Source: Kitasatospora phosalacinea (GTDB lineage: Bacteria > Actinomycetota > Actinomycetes > Streptomycetales > Streptomycetaceae). Taken from it: a DNA stretch of 64,000 nucleotides. The stretch covers positions 186,001 through 250,000 of the forward strand of contig NZ_BSSA01000005.1 of assembly GCF_030268885.1 (NCBI RefSeq), written 5' to 3'. The notes beneath the pieces are model-generated. The model saw nothing but the letters and a program-made list of their open reading frames with translations. It searched no databases and was not told the DNA's origin. Both the position numbers and the translations under genes were made by a program. Below are positions 15,656 through 23,347 of the stretch, piece by piece (positions within the stretch are counted from its first letter, which is position 1; each line of letters starts with the position of its first letter).

Positions 15656-16708
15656 TCAGTCGATGATGTGCTCCAGGCCGTGAGTCCGCGGGTCGACCGG
15701 GCAGTAGAGGATCGCATACGAGCCGTTGCGGGCGAAGTCCACGCCGGTGGGGCCCTCGTCGTCCCGCGAATCGGGACCGTTCTGGGAGGGCCAGCCCGCC
15801 AGGTTCTCCCAGCGGTACGTGGAGAGCAGCGGGCGCATGAGCGTTCCGCACGAACAGGTGCGCAGGTGGTCCGGTTCGGCGGCGCTCGGGTCCCAGCCGC
15901 CGACCTTCCAGCCGGGGGCGGTCGCCAACTGGAAGTAGTCGTCGTCCTCCGGCTGTTCCCTGTCCCACCTGTAGAGGCGGTCCTCGGTCTCCGCCGGCAG
16001 CAGGCCGAAGGGCTCGAAGTGGTCCGCGTCGCGGTCGAGGAGGCAGATCGGCGGATACTCGGTGACCTGCTCCGGTTCGACGGTGCAGGGACGCGGAACG
16101 CGTCGCGCCGCGGCGGCCGGATCGGGTGCCGGTGCTGTCGGCCGCACGTCGGTGACACTGGCGGCGTTACGCCAGAATGCCTGCTCCTCATGGCACATGT
16201 CGGTGTGCGGATGGGGGCACCAGAGGAGCTGCAGGAGATCCGTCCCCTCGGGGAACTCCAGACCGGGGGCGTCACCCCGGTGGAGCTGGAGCACCGGGAC
16301 CAGGGGGATCGGAGCCGGCGGCCGTTCGAGAAGGTGGGTGCGCTCCACGATCGGCCCGGTTGCACTGCCGAGGCGCTTGATGTCGGCGCGGAGAAACTCC
16401 AGCGTCTGCGGCGGGGCGCCGTCCTGCTCGCGCCGTCGGAGCTGGGCCTCGGCGCTCGCCAGCGAATCGGCGCGCCGCGCGGCGCTCTCCTCGGCGGAGA
16501 GCACGGTCCGCTTCTCGACGTAGTGCTCCTCCCCGCACACGGGCCAGGGCTCGGAGGCGGGCCACAACAGTGGTCCTCCCACGGAGCTGTCGCAGATGTC
16601 CGGTGTGCCCGGTCGCGGGTGCAGGCGGGTGGCTGTCCTTCCGTGCACGGCCAGTTCCGGGAAGTCCCGCAGCAGGAGGGCCCGGGCGGGTGGTGTGGTG
16701 ACGATCAT
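15656..16708 (-). CDS. DUF1963-type protein
   Basis: A 350-residue cytoplasmic protein. It has the DUF1963 (YwqG-like) features GGPLLWPASEPWPVC near 45-58, PLVPVLQLHRGDAPGLEFP near 140-158 and DLLQLLWCPHPH near 163-174. The C-terminal third holds GWKVGGWDPS, then a CSCGTLMRPLLSTYRWE segment with a closely spaced Cys pair, and CPVDPR. The family has no agreed biochemical role; its members are often found in actinomycetes as stand-alone genes. Residues 70-95 form a charged helix that may be a coiled coil. It is not evidently in an operon: the next gene leftwards is the IS remnant on the other strand. Confidence 0.68.
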   Translation of the reverse strand: MIVTTPPARALLLRDFPELAVHGRTATRLHPRPGTPDICDSSVGGPLLWPASEPWPVCGEEHYVEKRTVLSAEESAARRADSLASAEAQLRRREQDGAPPQTLEFLRADIKRLGSATGPIVERTHLLERPPAPIPLVPVLQLHRGDAPGLEFPEGTDLLQLLWCPHPHTDMCHEEQAFWRNAASVTDVRPTAPAPDPAAAARRVPRPCTVEPEQVTEYPPICLLDRDADHFEPFGLLPAETEDRLYRWDREQPEDDDYFQLATAPGWKVGGWDPSAAEPDHLRTCSCGTLMRPLLSTYRWENLAGWPSQNGPDSRDDEGPTGVDFARNGSYAILYCPVDPRTHGLEHIID

Positions 16709-16831
16709 TCCTGCGCTCCCTCGTACGACTCCGCTGTCCGGACCCGTCCCGGCGCCCGGGACGGGTCCACGGGCGGAGCGTAGCGTCGGGAGGTGACGAA
16801 GCAGCCGGCCGCTTGATCGGCCGGACGGCTC

Positions 16832-17932
16832 CTAGCCGTTGCGGATCGCGCGCACCAGTCCGGCGACGAGGTTCGCCCGTTCGGCCATGGCGTCGACCAG
16901 CAGGTACTCGTGGTCGGAGTGGGCGCCGCCGCCGACCGCTCCGAGGCCGTCGAGCGTCGGGACGCCGAGTGCGGCGGTGAAGTTGCCGTCGCTCCCGCCG
17001 CCGACCGCCCGGCCTTCGAGGCCGGGGAGCAGCCGCCGGGCCTCCGCGAAGAGCCGGAGCGAGGCGGACTCGGGCATCGGGGGCCGCCCGACGGCTCCCC
17101 GGACGGTGATCCGCGCGCCGTCGAGGTGCGGGGTCAGGGCCGCGAACGCGGCCTCGACGCGGTCCTTCTCCTCGGCGGTCTCGACCCGGACGTCGACGAG
17201 GACGGTGGCTCCGGCCGGGACGACGTTGTCCAGGGTTCCCGCGGACGCGACGGTCGGGGTGACGGTGGTCCCGAGCTCCGGGCGGCCGAGCGCGGCGATG
17301 TCCAGGACCTGGTGGGCGGCCTCGACCAGCGCGTTGATCCCGGCCTCGGGTTCGAGCCCGGCGTGCGAGGCGCGGCCGGTGACGGAGACCTCGAAGGTGC
17401 CGCAGCCCTTGCGGGCGGTCTTCAGTCCGCCGCCGTCGGCGGCGCCTTCGAGGACCAGGACGGCGCCGCAGGCGAGCGCGCGTTCCTCGATCAGGGCGCG
17501 GGAGGTCCGGGAGCCGACCTCCTCGTCGGCGGTGACGAGGATCTCCACGCCGGTCAGGTCGTCGAGCGAGGCCAGGCCGTGGACGGCCTGGACCAGGCCG
17601 CCGAGCATGTCGAAGACGCCGGGGCCGGTGGCCCGTCCCTCCGCGACCTCGAAGGGGCGGCGCTCCAGGGTGCCGAGCGGGAACACCGTGTCGTGGTGGC
17701 CGAGGACCAGCACTCGGGGTTCGCCGCCGCCCGACCAGTGGACGTGCGGCAGTCCGCCGTCCTCGACGAGCACGGCCCGCCCGCCGAGGCGGTTCTCGAT
17801 CACGGCGGCGACGACCCCGGCCGAAGCCTTCAGGGCCGTGACGTCGCCCGAGGGGGACTCGGTCTCGACGAGCGTCCTGAGGTCCTCGACCATCGCCTCG
17901 ACACTCACCCGGACGCTCTTGTGCATCGTCAT
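16832..17932 (-). CDS. M20-family metallopeptidase (carboxypeptidase G2-like)
   Basis: A 366-residue dizinc peptidase. The first metal His is in VLVLGHHDTVFP with the catalytic Asp two residues on, a bridging Asp in GPGVFDMLGG, and the general base with the next ligand in VTADEEVGS. The dimerisation/lid domain covers about 175-285 and the last His is in GGGAHSDHEYLL. The catalytic site is complete. The layout is that of carboxypeptidase G2 and aminoacyl deacylases, removing C-terminal Glu-like residues or acyl groups. No signal peptide, so cytoplasmic. The ATG at 17932 overlaps by ATGA with the stop of the decayed dioxygenase gene upstream, showing the two were once translationally coupled. 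Confidence 0.85.
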   Translation of the reverse strand: MTMHKSVRVSVEAMVEDLRTLVETESPSGDVTALKASAGVVAAVIENRLGGRAVLVEDGGLPHVHWSGGGEPRVLVLGHHDTVFPLGTLERRPFEVAEGRATGPGVFDMLGGLVQAVHGLASLDDLTGVEILVTADEEVGSRTSRALIEERALACGAVLVLEGAADGGGLKTARKGCGTFEVSVTGRASHAGLEPEAGINALVEAAHQVLDIAALGRPELGTTVTPTVASAGTLDNVVPAGATVLVDVRVETAEEKDRVEAAFAALTPHLDGARITVRGAVGRPPMPESASLRLFAEARRLLPGLEGRAVGGGSDGNFTAALGVPTLDGLGAVGGGAHSDHEYLLVDAMAERANLVAGLVRAIRNG

Positions 17933-18380
17933 CCCCGAAGGCTATCCGGTGCCCCCGCCGGTCCGACGGGCACCCGGGCGAACTCCGGCAGCGGGTCGGT
18001 GACCGCCTCGCGCCAGCGTTCGCGGTGGCCGTCGGCGCGCAGCCGGAAGCGCACGGTCTCGCGCCGCTCGTCGGCGGCGGTGCGCAGGTGGGTTCCGGGC
18101 CGGACCCGGAGGTTGCCGCGGTCGTGCTGCCGCTGTTCGGTGAGCAGCAGGCCGGCCAGGACGGTGAAGGCGCCCGGGCAGCCGTCGTCCTCGGTGGGGG
18201 TGAGGCCGTCGACGTGCGGGGCGCCGGGACGGTGCGGCCGGGCGCCGGAGGGGCGAGCGCGATGCGCCGGGCGAGCAGGGAGCGCCGTCGGCTCACCTGC
18301 CCGCCCGTGAGCACGCCGGGCAGTACGAAGTATCCGTCGCGGCGAAAAGCGGTGACAGCAGCGGGAGTTGGTGCCTCCGT
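17929..18380 (-). pseudogene. Decayed phytanoyl-CoA dioxygenase (PhyH) family gene
   Basis: Two pieces of one family sit in different reading frames. Near 18270-18345 one frame reads RRDGYFVLPGVLTGGQVSRR, the usual PhyH N-terminus. From about 18230 down to the stop at 17929-17931 another frame reads GAPHVDGLTPTEDDGC, then FTVLAGLLLTEQ and GNLRVRPGTHL, which are the His-x-Asp iron ligands and the last part of the jelly roll. The segment between them, with much of the core, is missing and the frame changes, so the enzyme cannot be made. The final stop overlaps the M20 peptidase ATG. The gene may have worked with the peptidase before decay. A sequencing error alone would not explain the missing middle. 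Confidence 0.78.
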
Positions 18381-18438
18381 CGCACCACGGAAGCGGGCCG
18401 GTCCGGGGCGCGCAACGCCATTCCCCGAACGAGAGGGC

Positions 18439-19731
18439 CTAAGGGACGACCGTCGTCGGGCGGGAGTCGGTTTCGGTGCGCGGCGCGGACGGGGCGGGGG
18501 GCAGGGCGTCGAGGGTGCGGACGCGGGGGATGGGGGAGGGGAGCAGCCACAGGGCGGCGAGGGTGCCGCCGGCTGCGGCGGTGAGCAGGGCGGGGCGCAG
18601 GCCCAGGGCGGTGCCGAGCAGGCCGCCGAGCAGGGCGCCGAGCGGGCGGACGCCGTAGTTGACGGTGGCGAAGGCGCCGGAGACCCGGCTGCGCAGGTGG
18701 TCGGGGACGACCGCGGTCTGCAGGGCGTTCAGCGGGACGTCGAGCAGCATCACGCCCAGGCCGGAGAGGAACTCCGCGCCCGCCAGCACGCCGGTCCGGG
18801 CCCAGGACGGGCCGTCCGCGAGGACCAGCAGGGCGATCGGGGCCGGGAACAGCACCGCGCCCAGCACGATCGTCCGGCCGACGCCGATCCGCCGCGACAG
18901 CGCCGGGGCGGTCACCGCGCCCAGCAGGCTCCCGGTCGCGCCGACGGCGAGGGCCAGGCCGATCCGGCCCGCGGACAGGCCCAGTTCGCGGCTCGCGAAG
19001 AGCACGGTCAGGCTGTGGCCGACGAAGGTGAAGAAGTTGACGGTGGTGCAGCAGCCCAGGCTCGCCCGCAGGTACGGGTGCCGCAGCACGAACGCCAGCC
19101 CCTGCCGGGCCCGGGCCCGCACCGCTGCGCCCGATCCCGCCGGGCGGGGCGGCGGATCGGTCCGGACGCCGCCGACCAGCAGGGCCGAGGCCAGGAAGGA
19201 CAGCGCGTCGGCGAGCACCGCGACGGGTGCGGTCAGCACCTGCACCAGCACTCCGCCGAGTGCCGGACCGGCCAGTTGCGAGGCCGAACGGGTGCTGCTG
19301 AGGTGGCTGTTGGCCGCGAGGTAGGCCGAGCGCGGCACCAGGTGCGCGAAGAACGGCGCGTACGCGGTGCCGAACAGCACGCCCGCGGTGCCCGTCACCA
19401 CCGCGACGGCGTACAGCTGGCCCAGCGTCACCGCGCCGAACAGCGCGGCCGCCGGGAGGGTGGCGAGGGCCGCGGCCCGGACCAGGTCGGCCAGCACCAG
19501 CAGCCGCCGCTGGTCGGTGCGGCCGTCCACCCAGGCGCCGAGCAGCACCGCGAGCAGGTTCGGCGCCCAGAGCGCCGCGGTCAGCCCGGCGACCTGCGCG
19601 GTGCTCGCCCCCAGCGGGCCGACCGCGATCAGCGGCAGCGCCAACTCGGAGACCCGGTCGCCGAACTGGGAGACCGCCTGCCCGGCCCAGAACCGCCGGA
19701 ACCGCCCGTTCCCGCGCAGCGGCGAGCTCAC
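18439..19731 (-). CDS. MFS transporter (enterobactin-exporter-like)
   Basis: A 430-residue membrane protein with about 12 hydrophobic helices. It begins RFRRFWAGQAVSQFGDRVSELALPL, has the loop motif GAWVDGRTDQRRLLVLADLVRA between helices 2 and 3, and repeats the pattern in the second half. This matches the EntS/'MFS_3' branch that exports siderophores or drugs; the cargo is unknown. GTG at 19731 overlaps the stop of the ArsR gene (GTGA), so the two are translationally coupled and the pump is very likely controlled by that regulator and its twin operators at 20421-20459. The C-terminus is a short Pro/Thr-rich tail. Confidence 0.85.
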   Translation of the reverse strand: MSSPLRGNGRFRRFWAGQAVSQFGDRVSELALPLIAVGPLGASTAQVAGLTAALWAPNLLAVLLGAWVDGRTDQRRLLVLADLVRAAALATLPAAALFGAVTLGQLYAVAVVTGTAGVLFGTAYAPFFAHLVPRSAYLAANSHLSSTRSASQLAGPALGGVLVQVLTAPVAVLADALSFLASALLVGGVRTDPPPRPAGSGAAVRARARQGLAFVLRHPYLRASLGCCTTVNFFTFVGHSLTVLFASRELGLSAGRIGLALAVGATGSLLGAVTAPALSRRIGVGRTIVLGAVLFPAPIALLVLADGPSWARTGVLAGAEFLSGLGVMLLDVPLNALQTAVVPDHLRSRVSGAFATVNYGVRPLGALLGGLLGTALGLRPALLTAAAGGTLAALWLLPSPIPRVRTLDALPPAPSAPRTETDSRPTTVVP

Positions 19732-20417
19732 GCCGGGCCGCCCGTCGACGCCGGGCCGTCGGACGGCTCCGGGCCGCCCGTCGCGGCCTCGTCCGTCCCG
19801 GTCCCGTCCGCCGCGGTCCCGTCCGCCGCGGCCCCGTCCGTCTCGGTGCCCTCCGGCAGGACGTAGCGCATCAGGCGCACCACGCGCGCGTCCACCGGCC
19901 GGCCGGCGGCGTCGCGGTGGACGTACGGGGCGAGCAACTGCTCGATGGCGTCCGAGAGTTCGGCGAGTTCGGCGGGGGAGAGGGCGACCCGGGTGTCGGC
20001 CAGGCCGGACAGCCGCAGCCACTGCGGCGGCAGCGTCGGGCCGACCTCGGCCATCCAGCGGGCCGGGGCGTCGGCGGAGCGCCGGAACATCAGCTGGGCG
20101 AGCGCCCCGGCGGCCTCCCGGCTCTCCCCGTCCGCCCCCGGCGCGAACCGGAACCCGCGCCCGACCGCCTCCCAGCGCCGCTTGCGCCGGTCGGGTCCGG
20201 GCTCGGCGTCCCGCACCAGCCCGAACTCGGCCAGGTGTCGCAGGTGCCAGCTGGCGACCGTCGGGGTGGCACCCACGTGCGGCGCCAACTCCGTTGCGGT
20301 GGAAGGTCCGTGGCGTCGCAGTCGATCCAGGATCGCCAGTCGCACGGGGTGGGCCAGGGCGCGCATCGCCCTGGGATCGGTGACCTCGACGTCACCGAGC
20401 GGGTTGCCGGAGCTCAT
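19728..20417 (-). CDS. ArsR-type winged-helix transcriptional regulator
   Basis: A 229-residue regulator. Residues 10-85 form the winged helix (RALAHPVRLAILDRLRRHGP, ELAPHVGATPTVASWHLRHL). The middle has a ligand- or dimer-type helical domain with RWLRLSGL-like sequence similar to other streptomycete HTH_20 proteins, and the last ~30 residues are a low-complexity DGTAADGTGTDE-type tail. There is no metal-binding Cys box, so it is not a classical metal sensor. ATG 20417 is followed upstream by two perfect inverted repeats, and the downstream MFS gene overlaps by 4 bases. Autoregulation with co-repression of the exporter is inferred. Confidence 0.86.
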   Translation of the reverse strand: MSSGNPLGDVEVTDPRAMRALAHPVRLAILDRLRRHGPSTATELAPHVGATPTVASWHLRHLAEFGLVRDAEPGPDRRKRRWEAVGRGFRFAPGADGESREAAGALAQLMFRRSADAPARWMAEVGPTLPPQWLRLSGLADTRVALSPAELAELSDAIEQLLAPYVHRDAAGRPVDARVVRLMRYVLPEGTETDGAAADGTAADGTGTDEAATGGPEPSDGPASTGGPA

Positions 20418-20420
20418 GCC

Positions 20421-20459
20421 TGAGAGTGTGCTCTCACAATATCTGAGAGTCAACTCTCA
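20421..20459. promoter_or_regulatory. Twin perfect inverted repeats upstream of the ArsR-MFS operon
   Basis: TGAGAG-TGTG-CTCTCA at 20421-20436 and TGAGAG-TCAA-CTCTCA at 20444-20459 are two identical-arm 16-base palindromes starting 23 bases apart, about two helical turns, so two dimers could bind on the same face. The first lies 4 bases from the regulator's ATG. An AT-rich ATATTG between them (reverse strand) may be part of the -10. Confidence 0.85.
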
Positions 20460-20668
20460 CGTCCTGGCCGAGGGGGCCCGCGGGTGGTGTGCGAAACATT
20501 GCAACGGGCCCGTGAACAGCGTGCGTTGTCTGCCCGCGGGCGATTGCGGGGGCCTCCGGCGCGCCCGTAGGTTCACCGTCAGCGCGCCGCGCACGATCCG
20601 TCCGGACGGGGACGCCCGCCGACTCGCACCGCCTGCCGCCACTCCTCCTGCGAAAGGGTATGCACGCC

Positions 20669-22093
20669 ATGAGTCGGAACCCCGAACCTCCGTACGAAGA
20701 AGCGAAGTTGGGCCGCCGCGGTTTTCTCGCGGGCGCCGCCTCGGTGGCCGCCGCGACCGCGCTGCCGCTGGGCCTCGGCGCCGGGAGCGCCGCCGCCGCG
20801 GGCGCCGGCCGGCCGAACGTGCTGGTGATCCTCACCGACGACCAGCCCAAGCAGACCGAGTGGGCCACCCCGAAGACGGTGGACTGGCTGGTCGGCCACG
20901 GCGTGCGGTTCACCGCCGGGCACGTCACCACGCCGCTGTGCGCGCCGTCCCGCTCCTCGATCTTCAGCGGGCAGTACGCGCACCACCACGGCGTCCGCGA
21001 CAACGGCCACCCGTACAACCTCGACCAGCACGACACCGTCCAGCGGGCGCTGCACCGGGCCGGGTACCGCACCGGGCTGTTCGGCAAGTACCTGAACGCC
21101 TGGCAGCCGGCCGACAACCCGCCGCACTTCGACGAGTGGCTGCTGGCCGCGCCGGTGGTCTACGACGACGGCCAGTACAACGACAACGGCACCGTGCGCA
21201 CCATCCCCGGCTACTCGACCTCGGTGATCCGCGACCGCGCGCTGGCCTTCCTCGACAAGGCCGCCACCGACCCGCGCCCCTGGTTCGCGTTCGTCGCCCC
21301 GAAGGCCTCGCACGAGCCCAACACGCCCGAGCCCAAGTACGCCGACACCGCCGTCCCCGGCTGGAACGGCCGCCCGTCCGTCGACGAGGCCGACCGCAGC
21401 GACAAGCCCCAGTGGATCCAGGACGCCACCGCGACCCTCGACACCGCCCGGCAGCTGCGGGCCCGCCAACTGCGCACCCTGCTCTCGGTGGACGACGCCG
21501 TGCAGGCCCTGCACGACAGGCTCGCCGCGCTCGGGCAGCTCGACAACACCCTGGTGATCTACCTCGGCGACAACGGCTACACCTGGGCCGACCACGGCTG
21601 GTCGAAGAAGTCGGTGCCCTACCTGCCCTCCGTCGAGGTGCCGTTCTACCTCTCCTGGCCGGCCGGCGGCCTCGGCGCGGGCAGTCCCGCCGACCACCGG
21701 ATCGTCGCCAACATCGACCTCGCCCCGACCATCCTGGAGGCGGCCGGGATCACCCCCGACTGGGCGCTCGACGGGCACTCGCTGCTCGGCTCGTACAGCC
21801 GCGACCACCTGCTGGTCGAGTACTGGGAGCAGGGCGTCCACCAGGCCGGGCGGCCGCACACCTGGTCCTCGTACCTGTCGAGGACCGAGCAGTACACCGA
21901 GTACTACAAGCTGCACACCGATGCGAACGGCCTGCCCGTCGGCACCGGCGAGGTCGCCTTCCGCGAGTACTACGACCTGGACGCCGATCCGTACCAGCTG
22001 GTCAACCGGCTGTACCGGGCCACCCCGGCCCAGGAGCAGGCGCTCGGGATCCCGGCCCTCGCCGCGACCCTCGCCGCCGAGCGCAGCGCCTGA
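20669..22093 (+). CDS. Tat-exported Cys-type sulfatase
   Basis: A 474-residue arylsulfatase-family enzyme. The N-terminus has a twin-arginine signal (LGRRGFLAGAAS, then an Ala/Leu-rich core ending SAAAA). The mature part begins RPNVLVILTDDQ with metal-binding Asp residues and carries Cys91 in CAPSRSS, the CxPSR motif whose Cys is oxidised to formylglycine. LGDNGYTWADHGW provides further active-site residues. It would hydrolyse sulfate esters outside the cell. ATG 20669 is preferred over ATG 20660 because AAAGGG at 20653-20658 is then 10 bases away instead of 1. The formylglycine-generating enzyme gene follows after 80 bases. Cytoplasmic oxidation before folded export by Tat is a consistent route. 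Confidence 0.88.
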   Translation: MSRNPEPPYEEAKLGRRGFLAGAASVAAATALPLGLGAGSAAAAGAGRPNVLVILTDDQPKQTEWATPKTVDWLVGHGVRFTAGHVTTPLCAPSRSSIFSGQYAHHHGVRDNGHPYNLDQHDTVQRALHRAGYRTGLFGKYLNAWQPADNPPHFDEWLLAAPVVYDDGQYNDNGTVRTIPGYSTSVIRDRALAFLDKAATDPRPWFAFVAPKASHEPNTPEPKYADTAVPGWNGRPSVDEADRSDKPQWIQDATATLDTARQLRARQLRTLLSVDDAVQALHDRLAALGQLDNTLVIYLGDNGYTWADHGWSKKSVPYLPSVEVPFYLSWPAGGLGAGSPADHRIVANIDLAPTILEAAGITPDWALDGHSLLGSYSRDHLLVEYWEQGVHQAGRPHTWSSYLSRTEQYTEYYKLHTDANGLPVGTGEVAFREYYDLDADPYQLVNRLYRATPAQEQALGIPALAATLAAERSA

Positions 22094-22173
22094 CACCACC
22101 CTCCCCGAGTACCCCGGCCGGTCGTCTCCCCGGCGACCGGCCGGACCCGCACCCCCGCGAAGAAGAGGCCGCC

Positions 22174-23154
22174 ATGCTCTCCTGCTGCACCCCCGGGCAC
22201 GAGCCCGCCGACCTCGGCCTGCCCGTGCTGCCCGCCCTGCCGGTCCTGACCCCGGAAGCCGCGCCCGCCGCCCCCGCGCCCCGCTCGCCCGCCGCGGTGC
22301 GGGCCGCCCGCGGGCTGCTGGAGCTGCCGGGCGGGGTGTTCCGGATGGGCGGGCAGGACCCGGACGGCATCCCCGGGGACGGCGAGGGGCCGGTCCGCGA
22401 GGTGCGGCTCGCGCCGTTCGCCATCGCCGCGACCACCGTCACCAACGCCGAGTTCGCGTCCTTCGTCCGGGAGACCGGGTACGTCACCGACGCCGAGCGC
22501 TTCGGCTCCAGCTTCGTCTTCGAGGGCTTCCTCACCGACCGGCTGCGCGCCGCCTCCCCGCGGGTCGCCGCCACCCCGTGGTGGCGGGCCGTCGCGGGCG
22601 CCACCTGGCGCGCCCCCGAGGGCCCCGGCAGCGACCACGCCGCCCGCCAGCAGCACCCGGTGGTGCACGTCTCCTGGAACGACGCCCGGGCGTACTGCGA
22701 CTGGTCCGGCACCCGGCTGCCCACCGAGGCCCAGTGGGAGTACGCGGCCCGCGGCGGCCGGGAGGGCACCCGCTACCCGTGGGGCGACGAACTCGCGCCC
22801 GGCGGACGGGAGATGCTCAACATCTGGCAGGGCGACTTCCCGGTCCGCAGCACCGGCCGGCACCGCTCCACCGCCCCCGTCCGCTCGTACCGCCCCAACG
22901 GCCACGGCCTCTACAACGTGCTCGGCAACGTCTGGGAGTGGTGCGCCGACCGCTTCAGCCCCGACCACCACCGCGCCGACACCCCCGCCACCCGGCACGA
23001 CCCGCTCGGCCCGCCCACCGGCACCTCCCGAGTCATGCGCGGCGGCTCCCACATGTGCCACGCCTCCTACTGCAACCGCTACCGCCTGGCCGCCCGCTCC
23101 GCCAACACCCCGGACAGCTCCAGCGGCAACATCGGCTTCCGCGTGGCCCGTTGA
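22174..23154 (+). CDS. Formylglycine-generating enzyme (sulfatase activator)
   Basis: A 326-residue FGE/SUMF1-family oxidase. Typical elements in order are ELPGGVFRMG near 50, ATTVTNAEFASFV, HPVVHVSWNDARAYCDWSG, RLPTEAQWEYAARGG, YPWGDEL, NVLGNVWEWC and GGSHMCHASYCNRYRLAAR. The last holds Cys295 and Cys300, the CxxxxC pair that binds copper(I) and the substrate Cys in this family. It converts the Cys of CxPSR sulfatases to formylglycine with oxygen. The N-terminus begins MLSCC; FGE proteins usually start near PGG, so the first ~45 residues are a Pro/Ala-rich extension. It follows the CAPSR sulfatase on the same strand, a natural enzyme-activator pair, and is cytoplasmic. Confidence 0.93.
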   Translation: MLSCCTPGHEPADLGLPVLPALPVLTPEAAPAAPAPRSPAAVRAARGLLELPGGVFRMGGQDPDGIPGDGEGPVREVRLAPFAIAATTVTNAEFASFVRETGYVTDAERFGSSFVFEGFLTDRLRAASPRVAATPWWRAVAGATWRAPEGPGSDHAARQQHPVVHVSWNDARAYCDWSGTRLPTEAQWEYAARGGREGTRYPWGDELAPGGREMLNIWQGDFPVRSTGRHRSTAPVRSYRPNGHGLYNVLGNVWEWCADRFSPDHHRADTPATRHDPLGPPTGTSRVMRGGSHMCHASYCNRYRLAARSANTPDSSSGNIGFRVAR

Positions 23155-23347
23155 GGCCGCCGGGCCTCCCCCCGCCACCCGGACCCGCACACCCTTGACC
23201 GGCCCTTGCCGGGGCGGTGAGGGCGTGTCGCGGGGGCGCCCCGCGGCCCTAGCGTCCTGCCGCCGAGCTGAAACCGGTCGCGGCGCCACACCCCATCGGT
23301 GTCGTCGACCGTCCCCCATCGACCCCGGCTCGGCGGGAGGAAACCCG

